From positions 1 to 51,993 of the forward strand of contig CALMRE010000196.1 of assembly GCA_937871295.1 (NCBI GenBank): a stretch of DNA of 51,993 bases, given 5' to 3'. This document shows positions 26,526 to 35,371 of this stretch, piece by piece (position 1 is the first letter of the stretch; every line of letters starts with the position of its first letter). The notes beneath the pieces were generated by a model. The model saw only the letters and a list, made by a program, of their open reading frames with translations, was not told the origin of the DNA and ran no database searches. This DNA comes from an uncultured bacterium. Lineage in GTDB: Bacteria > UBP6 > UBA1177 > JAKLFG01. The translations under genes and the position numbers were made by a program.

Positions 26526-28955
26526 TTATTTTTCGAACAGGAGTTCCTTCCTCAGGCCCTCCTGCTTCCGGTTCACGCGACCGCGATATTCTTCGATAAG
26601 TTTGTCGATCGCAACGATGTCGAGCTTCTTGCGCGAAAGACGCAGGTGGGTCAGTTCGGCGATCGCCTCCTCGTAGAGTCCCGCCCCGGCCAGACGGCGC
26701 GCCGCATCAATGCGCCACTGTGGATTGCCGCCGATGTCGGCCCCCTTGAGGAGGTACTTGAGCGATTCGCGCAATTCACCGCGGGCCAGAAGCCAGTCGC
26801 TCTTCCACCGGTAGTAGCGGGCCAGATCATCCTTGCGGATAAGCGCCTTGTCCTGCAGGCGGCCGTCCATCGCCGCACATTTTTCGGGAGCATGCCGGAT
26901 ATACATCTGGGCCAGTTGCAGAAGATCGTTGAAATTAGCGGTCAGTTCCACCCCGCGCTCCATCTGGACGATGGCGCCGGCATGGTCCTTCTTCTGCCGC
27001 GCCGAAACGCCCCGGAACATATAATAGCGTCCCTTCTCCGGCGACGACAGATCGCCCAGTCGCGGCGCAACCATGTCCAGCAGCGCATCAAGCCGGTCGT
27101 ATTTGCCGCGGCCGACATAGGCGTTGCCCGCCGTCTCGAAATATTCGACCTCGCGTCCTTCGATGAAGTACTCCACCAGCCCGGGGTCTTCGTTCTGCGC
27201 GCCGATGAATCGCGCGATCGCCTCCCGCGCTCCCGCGCGGTCGAAAGGAAGCAGCGCCCGCATGGACCGTTCCAGATCGCGGGCGCGCAACTGCCGGAAA
27301 ATATCGCCAAGCAGGAGCCCCAGTCGCTGATCGGGGACGCGCCGCAGACTCTCGGCGTAGAGCGAAAGCGCCTCTTGGGCCGACCCGAGCCGCAGCAGCG
27401 CGGAGGAGGTGAGATAATAGACGAAATAGTAATCGGGCGCCTTGGCGGTCGCCTCCGACAGATACGGGAGCGATCTCAGAAAGGCTTCGGCGGTCTGGCC
27501 GTTGTAATGGCGGAGCGCTTCGCGCAGGGGGGGCTTGAAATCGGCAGGGTAGCGCGTTATGAGCGTTTCATACGGCAGGGTGTCCTTGACGCGGTAGAAA
27601 TCGAGTTCGTCGCCGGTGGTCGCGCCGTAGAGCAGTCCCGCCGCCGCCGCCGCCGTGACACCGAGGAAAAGATGCCGCCGCAGCCCCTTGAGTTCAAAGG
27701 CGCCGGAGGCCATCAGGTATACCGCGACGGACGGGAACAGTATGGCGAGATCGTGCAGATTGAAGTCGAGCGTATTGTGCATCAGGAGGAACAGCAGTAT
27801 CGCCGCCGCACCGCACCGGAGATGATGCCTCCGGTTATACTTCACGAAGAACCAGACAAAGAACGCCGCCGCGAGGAGCGCGATAAGGATGCCGTGTTCC
27901 AGCGCGAATTGCACCGGTTCGTTCTCCAACTGGATGAAAAAGAGCCCCGGATCGCCCTGATAGTAGGGATAGACGTGTTTGAAACTGCCGAAGCCCGATC
28001 CGGTCATCCAGAAGTCGGCGAGATATTCCCTGACCGTCGCGATGAGAGCGAACTTGTCGAAGTAGTCGGGACGCGTCATGTCGAATTCGGCGACGATGAA
28101 TTGGTAGCCGATATAGAAGGCGGTGAGTATCGCAACGATGACGAAGAGGGTGGGCAGGGCGACCGCCGTGGTACGGTGTTTGAGATACTTGAGGGCGCCG
28201 AACAGGATGATGGCGAGCAGCACCGCGAGTATGCCGCCGCGCGACAGCGTCATGATGACACCCAGCAGATTCACGAAGAACAGCGCGCCGTAAAAGACTC
28301 GCGCGCGGGCGAAGTCGGCCTCGGTCGCCGTCGCGAGCGACAGGAGCGCCGCCACGCCGAAAAAGGCGGCGGCGTGGTTCATGTTGATGAGCGTCGGGTG
28401 GATGAGGAGCGGTCCGCGCAGGGTCGAACCGAGCCACTGCGTTTCGCCGGTCATCTTGAGGAACACGCCGAACACGAAGACCGCCGTCGCGCTCAGGATG
28501 ATGGTATCGGTCACGGCGCGCCGCCAGCCGCGGTGTTCTCCTTCCAGCGTCCGCTGGAGCATCACCGCGAACAGGACAAGCGCCCCGGTCCGCAGAAGCG
28601 AATATATCGTGTCGGGCAGAGACAGCGTGAGCGGCCGCCACCCGTGCGGCCCGGCGATCGCATGGAAATAGTGAGCCTTGGGCGATAGGAACGCGACGAG
28701 CGCCGGCGGCAGCGGCAGGAGCTGGAAGAGCCCCCACAGGATGAGCACCCCGAGCGGCAGGAGCAGGTACGGGATGAAGAGCCTCTTGCCCGCAACGATC
28801 ATCCATCCGCTCCAGATAAGGTAGAGCGACGCGGTGAGCGCGATGAGGAACATATTGCCGGGGACATGGGTATAGACCCCGCCCAACAGGAAGGGAGCAA
28901 GGATGACCGGCGCGGCGAAGGAAAGGAATATGATGATGTTCTTCACTATCGGCAT
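26526..28955 (-). CDS. O-antigen-ligase-like polytopic membrane protein with TPR-like tail
   Basis: 809 residues. The first ~440 contain about twelve membrane helices with the Wzy_C/O-antigen-ligase-like core (MTLSRGG near residue 238, then a large periplasmic loop containing GSGFGSFKHVYP). The remaining ~370 residues are soluble and helical, with TPR-like pairs (for example near SAQEALSLYAESLRR). Such proteins ligate or polymerise surface polysaccharide in the periplasm or, in some lineages, export other glycans. ATG 28955 has AGGGG upstream. It is the last gene of an operon beginning with mlaD, ending at a TAA just before the tRNA promoter. Confidence 0.82.
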   Translation of the reverse strand: MPIVKNIIIFLSFAAPVILAPFLLGGVYTHVPGNMFLIALTASLYLIWSGWMIVAGKRLFIPYLLLPLGVLILWGLFQLLPLPPALVAFLSPKAHYFHAIAGPHGWRPLTLSLPDTIYSLLRTGALVLFAVMLQRTLEGEHRGWRRAVTDTIILSATAVFVFGVFLKMTGETQWLGSTLRGPLLIHPTLINMNHAAAFFGVAALLSLATATEADFARARVFYGALFFVNLLGVIMTLSRGGILAVLLAIILFGALKYLKHRTTAVALPTLFVIVAILTAFYIGYQFIVAEFDMTRPDYFDKFALIATVREYLADFWMTGSGFGSFKHVYPYYQGDPGLFFIQLENEPVQFALEHGILIALLAAAFFVWFFVKYNRRHHLRCGAAAILLFLLMHNTLDFNLHDLAILFPSVAVYLMASGAFELKGLRRHLFLGVTAAAAAGLLYGATTGDELDFYRVKDTLPYETLITRYPADFKPPLREALRHYNGQTAEAFLRSLPYLSEATAKAPDYYFVYYLTSSALLRLGSAQEALSLYAESLRRVPDQRLGLLLGDIFRQLRARDLERSMRALLPFDRAGAREAIARFIGAQNEDPGLVEYFIEGREVEYFETAGNAYVGRGKYDRLDALLDMVAPRLGDLSSPEKGRYYMFRGVSARQKKDHAGAIVQMERGVELTANFNDLLQLAQMYIRHAPEKCAAMDGRLQDKALIRKDDLARYYRWKSDWLLARGELRESLKYLLKGADIGGNPQWRIDAARRLAGAGLYEEAIAELTHLRLSRKKLDIVAIDKLIEEYRGRVNRKQEGLRKELLFEK

Positions 28956-28963
28956 CGTATCCC

Positions 28964-30520
28964 CTAAAAGACGCGATAGAACAACTGTACCGTGATTATA
29001 TGGTTCGCATCGATCTCGGCCGAAAGGAACGGCTGGCGCTCAACTTGGAAGTAGTACTGGATCGTGGCAAAACTCGATATCCAGAACGAGACGGTGGTCT
29101 CCGAACGGAAATAGCTGTTCTTCGGCTCCTCAATGGTCACCAGCGACACGAACTCCTCCTTCAGTTCGACGAACGAGAAGGGCATCAGCGTGAAGTAGAC
29201 GGTGAATTCGGGGCCGTGCGAGTAGCTGAAGGGATCTATGCGGAACACCTCCTTCTCCGGGGTGGCGCCGTCGTCGCTCGAGTCGTCGTAGTAGAACGGC
29301 GCGATATCCTGCTTGAAACCGTACCCGGTGCGGGCCGTGATGAAGAACAGGTTCCCCCAGCGGTATTCGAAGTTGAGCCCGACCCCCTCCTGTATGGTGG
29401 TGGGCGATCCGGTCTTCGATATCAGGATGTCGTCGGCCGGCATCGTCCAGCGACGGCCGTCGCGTTCAACACCGACATAGGTATGACCGGTGGCCGAATA
29501 ATCGCGGTAATCGAAGAAGAACTGCGTGGTGAGTCGCGTAGAGATATAGGGGCCGACCCACTTCCGGAGGCGGTAGACCACCGAGGTGTCGAATTTCGCC
29601 AGATCGCGGGTGTTCTCTATCCGTTCCTTGTCCTGCAGCATGAAGTCCTCGAACAGGTCGAGCCGGGCGTTGTAGAGCCAGTCGCCGTCGTCGTAGGTGG
29701 CGCCGAAGTTGAGCGCGCTGCCCAGCGTCAGCGAGTTCTGATCGGGCGTCGAACCCTTGAAATCGCCGTTGTTGATGAAGGACATGTTGCCCGACAGAAG
29801 CAGACGGAGATCCCAGTTCCCCTTCTCGGTCGCCTGTTCGTCGCCCGTTACCTCGCCGCCGCCGAGCAGTTGGCGTGTCTTCTCATCGAAGATAAGCAGG
29901 ACCGTCGCGGCCTGCCGCTCGACCAGCCGCACCGTCACGAAATTGCGGTACGAATCGGGCGCCTCGCCGCGCTTGGCGACCCGGAACAGTCCCGGCTTGA
30001 ACAGCCAGATGACCGGCTTTTCGCCGCGCGTCTCGTCGGTGCCGGTGCCGGCCCCGTGGTAGAGTTTGCTCTCCTCTTCGGTTATCTGGTAGCCTTCGCG
30101 GAGCGGATTGTTGTAGGCATCGATGACCCTCACGATCAGGGCACTCCACAGCGGCATCACCACCGTCACCCGTTCGGGCTTGAGCGTCACATAAAAAACC
30201 ATCCGTGTGTCGAGCGGTCCCGATCCGATGTAGACCACATAGGTGCCCGGATCAAGCGCCACCCGTTTCCCCGGTTCGGCGTCGGTGATGAACTCCTCGC
30301 CGCGGTAGACGGCGTAGGTCGGTTCGCGCTGACTGTCGACGAGGAACGGGACGAACAGCGCCCCCTTCTCCATCGGCACCAGCGTCGTATCGCGGGCGAG
30401 CTGTTCGCGTATCTCGGGGTCGGTCACCTGCTGGGAATCGAGCGTAAGACCATAGAGCGCGCCGCCCCACAGTATCAGAACGCACAGGATGGTGGCGTAA
30501 AGCGTCCTATTTTCTCTCAA
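28964..30520 (-). CDS. Probable outer-membrane beta-barrel protein, function unknown
   Basis: 518 residues starting from TTG 30520 (overlapping the upstream gene by 14 nt; no ATG precedes the hydrophobic segment). An N-terminal hydrophobic signal or anchor is followed by ~200 residues of beta-rich, probably periplasmic domains. From about residue 225 the chain shows alternating strands with many aromatic residues and acidic turns, ending in YRVF; the terminal Phe is the usual sorting signal of membrane barrels. No family is recognised. Its position between an MCE-system lipoprotein and an O-antigen-ligase-like gene suggests envelope lipid or glycan traffic. Confidence 0.68.
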   Translation of the reverse strand: MRENRTLYATILCVLILWGGALYGLTLDSQQVTDPEIREQLARDTTLVPMEKGALFVPFLVDSQREPTYAVYRGEEFITDAEPGKRVALDPGTYVVYIGSGPLDTRMVFYVTLKPERVTVVMPLWSALIVRVIDAYNNPLREGYQITEEESKLYHGAGTGTDETRGEKPVIWLFKPGLFRVAKRGEAPDSYRNFVTVRLVERQAATVLLIFDEKTRQLLGGGEVTGDEQATEKGNWDLRLLLSGNMSFINNGDFKGSTPDQNSLTLGSALNFGATYDDGDWLYNARLDLFEDFMLQDKERIENTRDLAKFDTSVVYRLRKWVGPYISTRLTTQFFFDYRDYSATGHTYVGVERDGRRWTMPADDILISKTGSPTTIQEGVGLNFEYRWGNLFFITARTGYGFKQDIAPFYYDDSSDDGATPEKEVFRIDPFSYSHGPEFTVYFTLMPFSFVELKEEFVSLVTIEEPKNSYFRSETTVSFWISSFATIQYYFQVERQPFLSAEIDANHIITVQLFYRVF

Positions 30521-31106
30521 GTTCGGCGGCGATCTTTTGTATGAATTTCTCGATCTCTTTGTCCATCATCTCGCCGAGCGCCCGGACCGTCTGCACCGCC
30601 TCCGGGCCGAAGACCTCGCGCCGCTCCTCGACCGGCAGCGAAACGAGCACCTTCCCCGTCTTGAACTCCTTGAGCGTCAGCACCATGTTGAGGTGAGCGA
30701 ACCAGCGGTCGCCGCTGTCGAACTGATCTATCTCGAGCACCTCGCCCGATATCTCGTAGTCGGGCGTCTTGTCGAGCTTGATGATGAGATCGGAGAAGAT
30801 CTGGGCCGTCTTGAGGTGGTTGTAGAGGACATCGGTCAGCATATCCTCGGGCCGCGACGCCCAGTAGTGGTTGGTGAAGTAGAATATCTCGTAAGGGGAG
30901 GTGCGGTAGACGAGGTTATAACGCCGGTAGACCTTGTCGATCTCGAGCGTCTTGACGCGGGCCGTCGCCTCTATCTGGGCGACCGGCGCCGGGTTGGGCC
31001 GGTAGTAGACGCGATAGTAGTGTTTCTGCCCCTGCGACCCGAAACAGCCGCCGAGGAGGAACGCCGCCGCGACGGCGCACAGCGCCGCGATCCATCCCTT
31101 TCTCAT
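30507..31106 (-). CDS. ABC-type transport auxiliary lipoprotein of an MCE system (PqiC-like)
   Basis: 199 residues with a lipobox ending GGC (Cys21) and the ABC_trans_aux (PF03886) pattern: a Tyr-rich first strand (HYYRVYYRP), then VKTLEIDKVYRRYNLVYRTS and a conserved EISGEVLEID segment. These lipoproteins sit on the inner leaflet of the outer membrane and bind MCE tunnels such as PqiB or MlaD assemblies. The start overlaps the mlaD stop (ATGA), so the two are translationally coupled. Confidence 0.82.
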   Translation of the reverse strand: MRKGWIAALCAVAAAFLLGGCFGSQGQKHYYRVYYRPNPAPVAQIEATARVKTLEIDKVYRRYNLVYRTSPYEIFYFTNHYWASRPEDMLTDVLYNHLKTAQIFSDLIIKLDKTPDYEISGEVLEIDQFDSGDRWFAHLNMVLTLKEFKTGKVLVSLPVEERREVFGPEAVQTVRALGEMMDKEIEKFIQKIAAELERK

Positions 31107-32089
31107 TTTCCGTCTCCCGAACCGGTGCCCGACAGGATGGCGGCCGGATTCTCCATGATGATGCGGGTGAACTCGTTGAAGTTGTGCATGCTCTCCGAAA
31201 GGTTCGCGAGCGACTGGTTGATGTCCTCCTGACTGCGCATGAGCGTCAGGTTGACCGTCTCGGTGGTCTTCTGCAGGGAATCGAGCAGCAGCGATATCTT
31301 CTCCATCGTCCCCTTGATATCGGCCTCGCGCACCGCGCCGCCGAGTTCGTCGGCGGTCCCCTTGAACGAGGTCAGCGTTCCGGTGATGACCCCGTCACTC
31401 GCCGTCATGCCGCGGATGTCGGTCACCACGGCGTCTATCTGGGTCATACTCTGGTTGAGTTTCTTCATGAACTGGGCCGATTCGCCGGTCAGCGCGTGGA
31501 CATTGTCCTTGTTCTGCGCGAGTATGGTATTGAGCGACGACGATATGCCGGCGATGTTGTTCGCGATCTGTTTGACCGTCTCGGGCTTCACCTCTTTGAC
31601 GACATTGTTCACATTGTTGAGGATGATCTCGAGTTTCTCGGCGATGACCTCCGCCTTACCGGTGATCTGGTCCCACTGCGATTCGATGGAAGGTACTTCA
31701 CCGTTCTTCGGGATGTCCTTGAACTTGCCGCCCCCCTTGAGTTCGAGGAACTTAAGTCCGGTGATGCCGATATTGCCGAGCTGGGAGGTGGTCCCCTCCT
31801 TCATCGGGGTCCCCGGCTTGAGGCAGTAATCTATCCGGATGATGGAAGTATCCAACTCGTCTATAGATATCTGCTGGACGCTGCCGATGTTCATCCCCTG
31901 GAACTTGACGCTCGACCCTTCGGAGAGCCCGGCGACCGAAACATTCTGGAATCTCGAATAGTAACAGTCCTCGCGCTTCAGCATCTTGTCGCCGACGATG
32001 ATGCCGATGACGAGGAGGAACAGCCCCACGCCGAATAAAAAGAAAAGGGCGACGCGCCGTTTTTGAGCCGGGGTGATCTGCATTACCAT
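31103..32089 (-). CDS. MlaD-family MCE protein (lipid transport)
   Basis: 328 residues: basic N-terminus, one membrane helix (about 13-33), a single MCE domain (about 41-120, with SVAGLSEGSSVKFQGMNIG and the IGITGLKFLEL strand), then a ~200-residue helical tail. MCE proteins form hexameric periplasmic channels that move phospholipids between membranes. The tail is longer than in E. coli MlaD (183 residues) and may form a needle, as in PqiB/YebT. Start is ATG 32089 with no clear ribosome site; ATG 32083 is an alternative. The usual MlaE permease and MlaF ATPase are not in this window. Confidence 0.88.
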   Translation of the reverse strand: MVMQITPAQKRRVALFFLFGVGLFLLVIGIIVGDKMLKREDCYYSRFQNVSVAGLSEGSSVKFQGMNIGSVQQISIDELDTSIIRIDYCLKPGTPMKEGTTSQLGNIGITGLKFLELKGGGKFKDIPKNGEVPSIESQWDQITGKAEVIAEKLEIILNNVNNVVKEVKPETVKQIANNIAGISSSLNTILAQNKDNVHALTGESAQFMKKLNQSMTQIDAVVTDIRGMTASDGVITGTLTSFKGTADELGGAVREADIKGTMEKISLLLDSLQKTTETVNLTLMRSQEDINQSLANLSESMHNFNEFTRIIMENPAAILSGTGSGDGK

Positions 32090-32172
32090 AAACTAAACGA
32101 TCCGGCGTCATTCTAAAGATTGCGGCGCCGTTTGTCAATTTAATGGAAAAGCGCGCGTGAAGGGTTCGGGTG

Positions 32173-33783
32173 TTACAGCGTCTCTCTGACTATCTTGCGG
32201 TCGGCGCAGTGGTAGCGGACGCGGCGGTATTCGCGCTGCGGTTCCGCTCCCTCCGTCTCGGGCTTCTTGACGACTATCTCGGTGGTCTCCAGCGTCACTT
32301 CGCCGCCCCAGAGGAATTCGATGCCGATGAGGGTATCGCCGATGAAGTCCTTGACCAGTTGCTTTCCCTCGAACTGGTGGACGAGGGCGAGACTCTTTTC
32401 GGTGGTGTGTTCCTCGTCGACCGTGATGACCGGCGGATGGTAGAGATGTTCGAGCAGCATCTGCTTGTAGTCCTCGGCCTTGCGGCTCTTGATGTAGTAC
32501 CGCCAGACGCCGCGCGCCTCGTCGAGCCGCTTGCCGACGACGAACAGATCGAACCGGTCGACGAATTCCTGATCGACGAAGGTATTGATGAGCATGAAGT
32601 CGCTGAAGTTGTCGCGCAGGGCGAATATCGCCTTTTTCCCGTTGCCGGTCTTCTCGTCGAACGCCTCGCGCAGGTTGGCATCGCCGATGAGTTGGAAACG
32701 GCGCGACATCTTGCCACGATCGGCCAGCTCCTCGACCCACCGGATGAGCCGGAGCCCCACGGCGTAGGGGTTGAGCCCGACACGGCTGATGCTCGTCACC
32801 CCGGAGTTGACCCGGGCGTAGTCCGATTCGTGGCCGACGATCCGCTCGTCGCGCAGGAACAGTTCCTCGTGCCAGTAGCTCGCCCACCCTTCGTTGAGTA
32901 TCTTCGACCGTATCTGCGGCTGGAAGTAGAGCGCCGTATTGCGGACCACCTGAATGAGCGACCGCATCCAGCCGTTCTCCTCTTTCTTGAGGAGCGGCGA
33001 CCGGTCGTGGATGAACTGCAGGAGGTCGTGGTAGCGCGTCTCCTTTTTCGCCCCCTGCCGCTCGAACTTCGCGACGAATTCGGGATAACGGCCGCGCACC
33101 TCGTTGAAGAACAGTTCTTCGGCCGCAGGCCCCTTCTCGTCCACAAGTTTGTTATATTTCTCCAGTTCGCGGTAGTAGTCGGCCGTCGGCAGTTTCACGA
33201 TCTCCTGCAAGAAGGGGCCGAAGTAGAAGGCGGTCCGCGCCGAGGGATCGAGTTCGGAGGGGTATTCGCGCTCCGCCATCTCGGAGAAGTAGCCGGTGAT
33301 GTTGTCGATGCCGCGCGCGAATTCGATGACATAGTCGACCCAGCGGCCGTATTCGCTCCGCAGGTTGGCGACCAGCCGTTTGTCGGCGAGCGCCTGCCCG
33401 ACGAAGTCGTCGTTCCAGGTGTTCTTGAAGAGGAGGTTGTTCTGGAACATGTCGATGTGGCCGAGGACATGATAGAAGATCATGACATTCAGCCAGTCGG
33501 GGTTGTTGTCGTTGTAGAACGAGATCGCGGGACGCGAGTTGATGACCGTCTCGTAGGGGTTCGACGGGTAGAGTTTGTATTTCCCCTGCTCCTTGAGCAC
33601 TTCGACATCGTTGGCCCAGTAGTCGTAGAGGGTCGGTATCATGACCTTCGGCGACAGCTCGATCAGGTCGCGGTTGGTGACGATGTATTCGAGCGATTCG
33701 TTGTCGAAGGAGAGGCCGGCGGCGCGGGCGCGGCGTTTGCATTCCTCCATGATGCCTTTCACATGCTGGCTGATGAGTTCCAT
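32173..33783 (-). CDS. SpoVR family protein
   Basis: 536 residues matching the SpoVR family through its length, including NDNNPDWLNVMIFYHVLGH near the N-terminus, NEGWASYWHEELF in the centre and the NPYAVGLRLIRW block. SpoVR is needed for spore cortex formation in Bacillus, and in non-sporulating bacteria occurs with PrkA (YeaG) and a DUF444 protein (YeaH), where it is linked to stress and stationary phase. Here PrkA lies about 8 kb away and no DUF444 gene is present. The ATG start at 33783 has only a weak purine stretch before it. Its biochemical activity is unknown in general. Confidence 0.93.
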   Translation of the reverse strand: MELISQHVKGIMEECKRRARAAGLSFDNESLEYIVTNRDLIELSPKVMIPTLYDYWANDVEVLKEQGKYKLYPSNPYETVINSRPAISFYNDNNPDWLNVMIFYHVLGHIDMFQNNLLFKNTWNDDFVGQALADKRLVANLRSEYGRWVDYVIEFARGIDNITGYFSEMAEREYPSELDPSARTAFYFGPFLQEIVKLPTADYYRELEKYNKLVDEKGPAAEELFFNEVRGRYPEFVAKFERQGAKKETRYHDLLQFIHDRSPLLKKEENGWMRSLIQVVRNTALYFQPQIRSKILNEGWASYWHEELFLRDERIVGHESDYARVNSGVTSISRVGLNPYAVGLRLIRWVEELADRGKMSRRFQLIGDANLREAFDEKTGNGKKAIFALRDNFSDFMLINTFVDQEFVDRFDLFVVGKRLDEARGVWRYYIKSRKAEDYKQMLLEHLYHPPVITVDEEHTTEKSLALVHQFEGKQLVKDFIGDTLIGIEFLWGGEVTLETTEIVVKKPETEGAEPQREYRRVRYHCADRKIVRETL

Positions 33784-33859
33784 GGCAACGGCCCTCGTCC
33801 TTGTTCGTTACACCGGGTACAGCATAGCAACCGCTAAAAATAAAAGCAACTTCAAACTA

Positions 33860-35266
33860 TCAATACAAAAGGACGATGCCGCCCGGCTGCGTCCCGGTCT
33901 CAAAGTCCCCCTCGATATGTTCCGGCGTCCCCACGACGATGTCGGAAAGCCCGTCACCGTTGATATCGCCGATGTCCTTCACCATCGCGCCGAAGGTATC
34001 GCCCGGCACCGGCGGCTCGGCCGTGACGACCACCGGCGTCCCCTCCGGGAACGGGAACGCGGTGACCGCGCCGGTCGAATCGGCGCCGTAGTATTTGTGC
34101 CCCGCGAGGAGCGCCCCCTTCCCCTTCCCGCCGAAGTCGGGCGTGAAGGCGATATCAGCGAGATCGCCCGCGAGAGCATCATTATCGGCCGGAATGAGTG
34201 TCGCGACCAGCGCAAAAGCGCCCGCCGTGAAGGTGTAGACGAACAGGCCGCCGGTCGTGTGATAGTCGGGCGCCATCACCGCGATATAGGTGGTCCCGGC
34301 GACGGTGAAGAGGATCACCTTACTGCCGAAGCCGGTCGCGTCGGTCCCGTCGGGGAACAGCGTCGCCGACGGCCCCTGCGACCAGTCGTCGCCCGTTTTA
34401 TAGAGGTAGACGCCGCCGGTGTTGGCCGACTCCGCATCCTTCTTGAGCCCCCAGCCGCCCGCCACGAGGTCGGGCGTTCCGTCGCCGTCGACATCGCCGA
34501 CCGCGAGCGACGCACCGAGGTACTGCTTGTTCTCCGCCAGTTGCGCCTCCATGTAGAATGCCGGTTCGGCCGCCGGTCCGCCCGCCGCCCCTTTCCATAC
34601 CGCGATGAGCCCCGTGTCGTTCGGCCCAGCGTTCTGGCCCCCCGCGATGAGATCGTCACAGCCGTCGCCGTCGGTGTCGAAGCAGGCGAGCGACTGTCCC
34701 ATCACATCGGACTGCCGCCGGACGCCGTCGGGAAGCGACAGGACCGCCGTAGCCGGGTCGGCGTCACCGCCGAAGAAGAGCGCAATGGTCCCGCAGTTCG
34801 GGGTCGTCCCGACCGAGTCGAGGTGGGCCGACACGGCGAAGTCGGCCGTACCGTCGCAGTTGAGATCGCAGTAGCCGCCGATGGTGTAGCCGAACCCCGC
34901 GCCGGGCCGCTTATCGGGATGGGTCAGCACCTTCTCCGCATCGGTGAAGGCGGTTGGAATAGTTCCTTTCTTATAAAGATACACTTTGCCCGACGGATTC
35001 TCGCCCGGCGTCGCGGTGAGGTCGGCATAGTGGGCGCCGACGGCGAAGTATTGAGCGTTCCCCGCCGATGAAGAGATGCCGTAAAAGCCCCCTTCGCCAA
35101 GGATGCGCCGCTGGGTCAGCACCCGCGCCGTGTCGGCATCGGTCACCGCATCGCCATCATCGGCGATAGCGTCATTATCGGTGTCGGTATCCTTCGTTTC
35201 GCTACAGGCGAAAAGCGCCAGCGCCGCCACCAGCGCCGCTATCCCGAAAAGCATTTGTTTCATCAT
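33860..35266 (-). CDS. Lipoprotein with FG-GAP (integrin-alpha-like) propeller repeats
   Basis: 468 residues. A lipoprotein signal ends LALFAC (Cys21 counting from the first of two ATG codons), followed by an Asp-rich linker (DTDTDNDAIADD). The rest is a predicted beta-propeller: at least four Ca2+-type loops of FG-GAP repeats are visible (DLNCDGTADF, DTDGDGCDDL, DVDGDGTPDL, DINGDGLSDI). Surface adhesion or scaffold functions are typical but unproven. Translation may begin at ATG 35266 or 35263; GGGAG precedes both. It diverges from speE over a shared -35 hexamer. Confidence 0.8.
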   Translation of the reverse strand: MMKQMLFGIAALVAALALFACSETKDTDTDNDAIADDGDAVTDADTARVLTQRRILGEGGFYGISSSAGNAQYFAVGAHYADLTATPGENPSGKVYLYKKGTIPTAFTDAEKVLTHPDKRPGAGFGYTIGGYCDLNCDGTADFAVSAHLDSVGTTPNCGTIALFFGGDADPATAVLSLPDGVRRQSDVMGQSLACFDTDGDGCDDLIAGGQNAGPNDTGLIAVWKGAAGGPAAEPAFYMEAQLAENKQYLGASLAVGDVDGDGTPDLVAGGWGLKKDAESANTGGVYLYKTGDDWSQGPSATLFPDGTDATGFGSKVILFTVAGTTYIAVMAPDYHTTGGLFVYTFTAGAFALVATLIPADNDALAGDLADIAFTPDFGGKGKGALLAGHKYYGADSTGAVTAFPFPEGTPVVVTAEPPVPGDTFGAMVKDIGDINGDGLSDIVVGTPEHIEGDFETGTQPGGIVLLY

Positions 35267-35289
35267 AATTCTCCCCGACCGTTCGCACC

Positions 35290-35339
35290 ATTGTAACCGC
35301 AGCGAGTTAAATTGCAAAATGCGGGCTTTCCGGTATACT
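35290..35339. promoter_or_regulatory. Divergent promoters sharing one palindromic -35 box
   Basis: TTGCAA at 35312-35317 is self-complementary. On the plus strand it is followed after 16 nt by TATACT (35334-35339), driving speE; on the minus strand it is followed after 16 nt by TACAAT (35295-35290), driving the FG-GAP lipoprotein. The two polymerases would compete for the same hexamer, making expression mutually exclusive at any moment. Confidence 0.55.
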
Positions 35340-35371
35340 GCCGCGTCGCATCCTTATTAAAGGAGAAAGAG

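Noticed and set aside
32170-33837. A 555-codon plus-strand frame opposite SpoVR
   Set aside because: Antisense shadow of a conserved gene; composition and lack of motifs fit a GC-rich artefact. The same applies to long frames opposite pnp, prkA, slt and the O-antigen-ligase-like gene.
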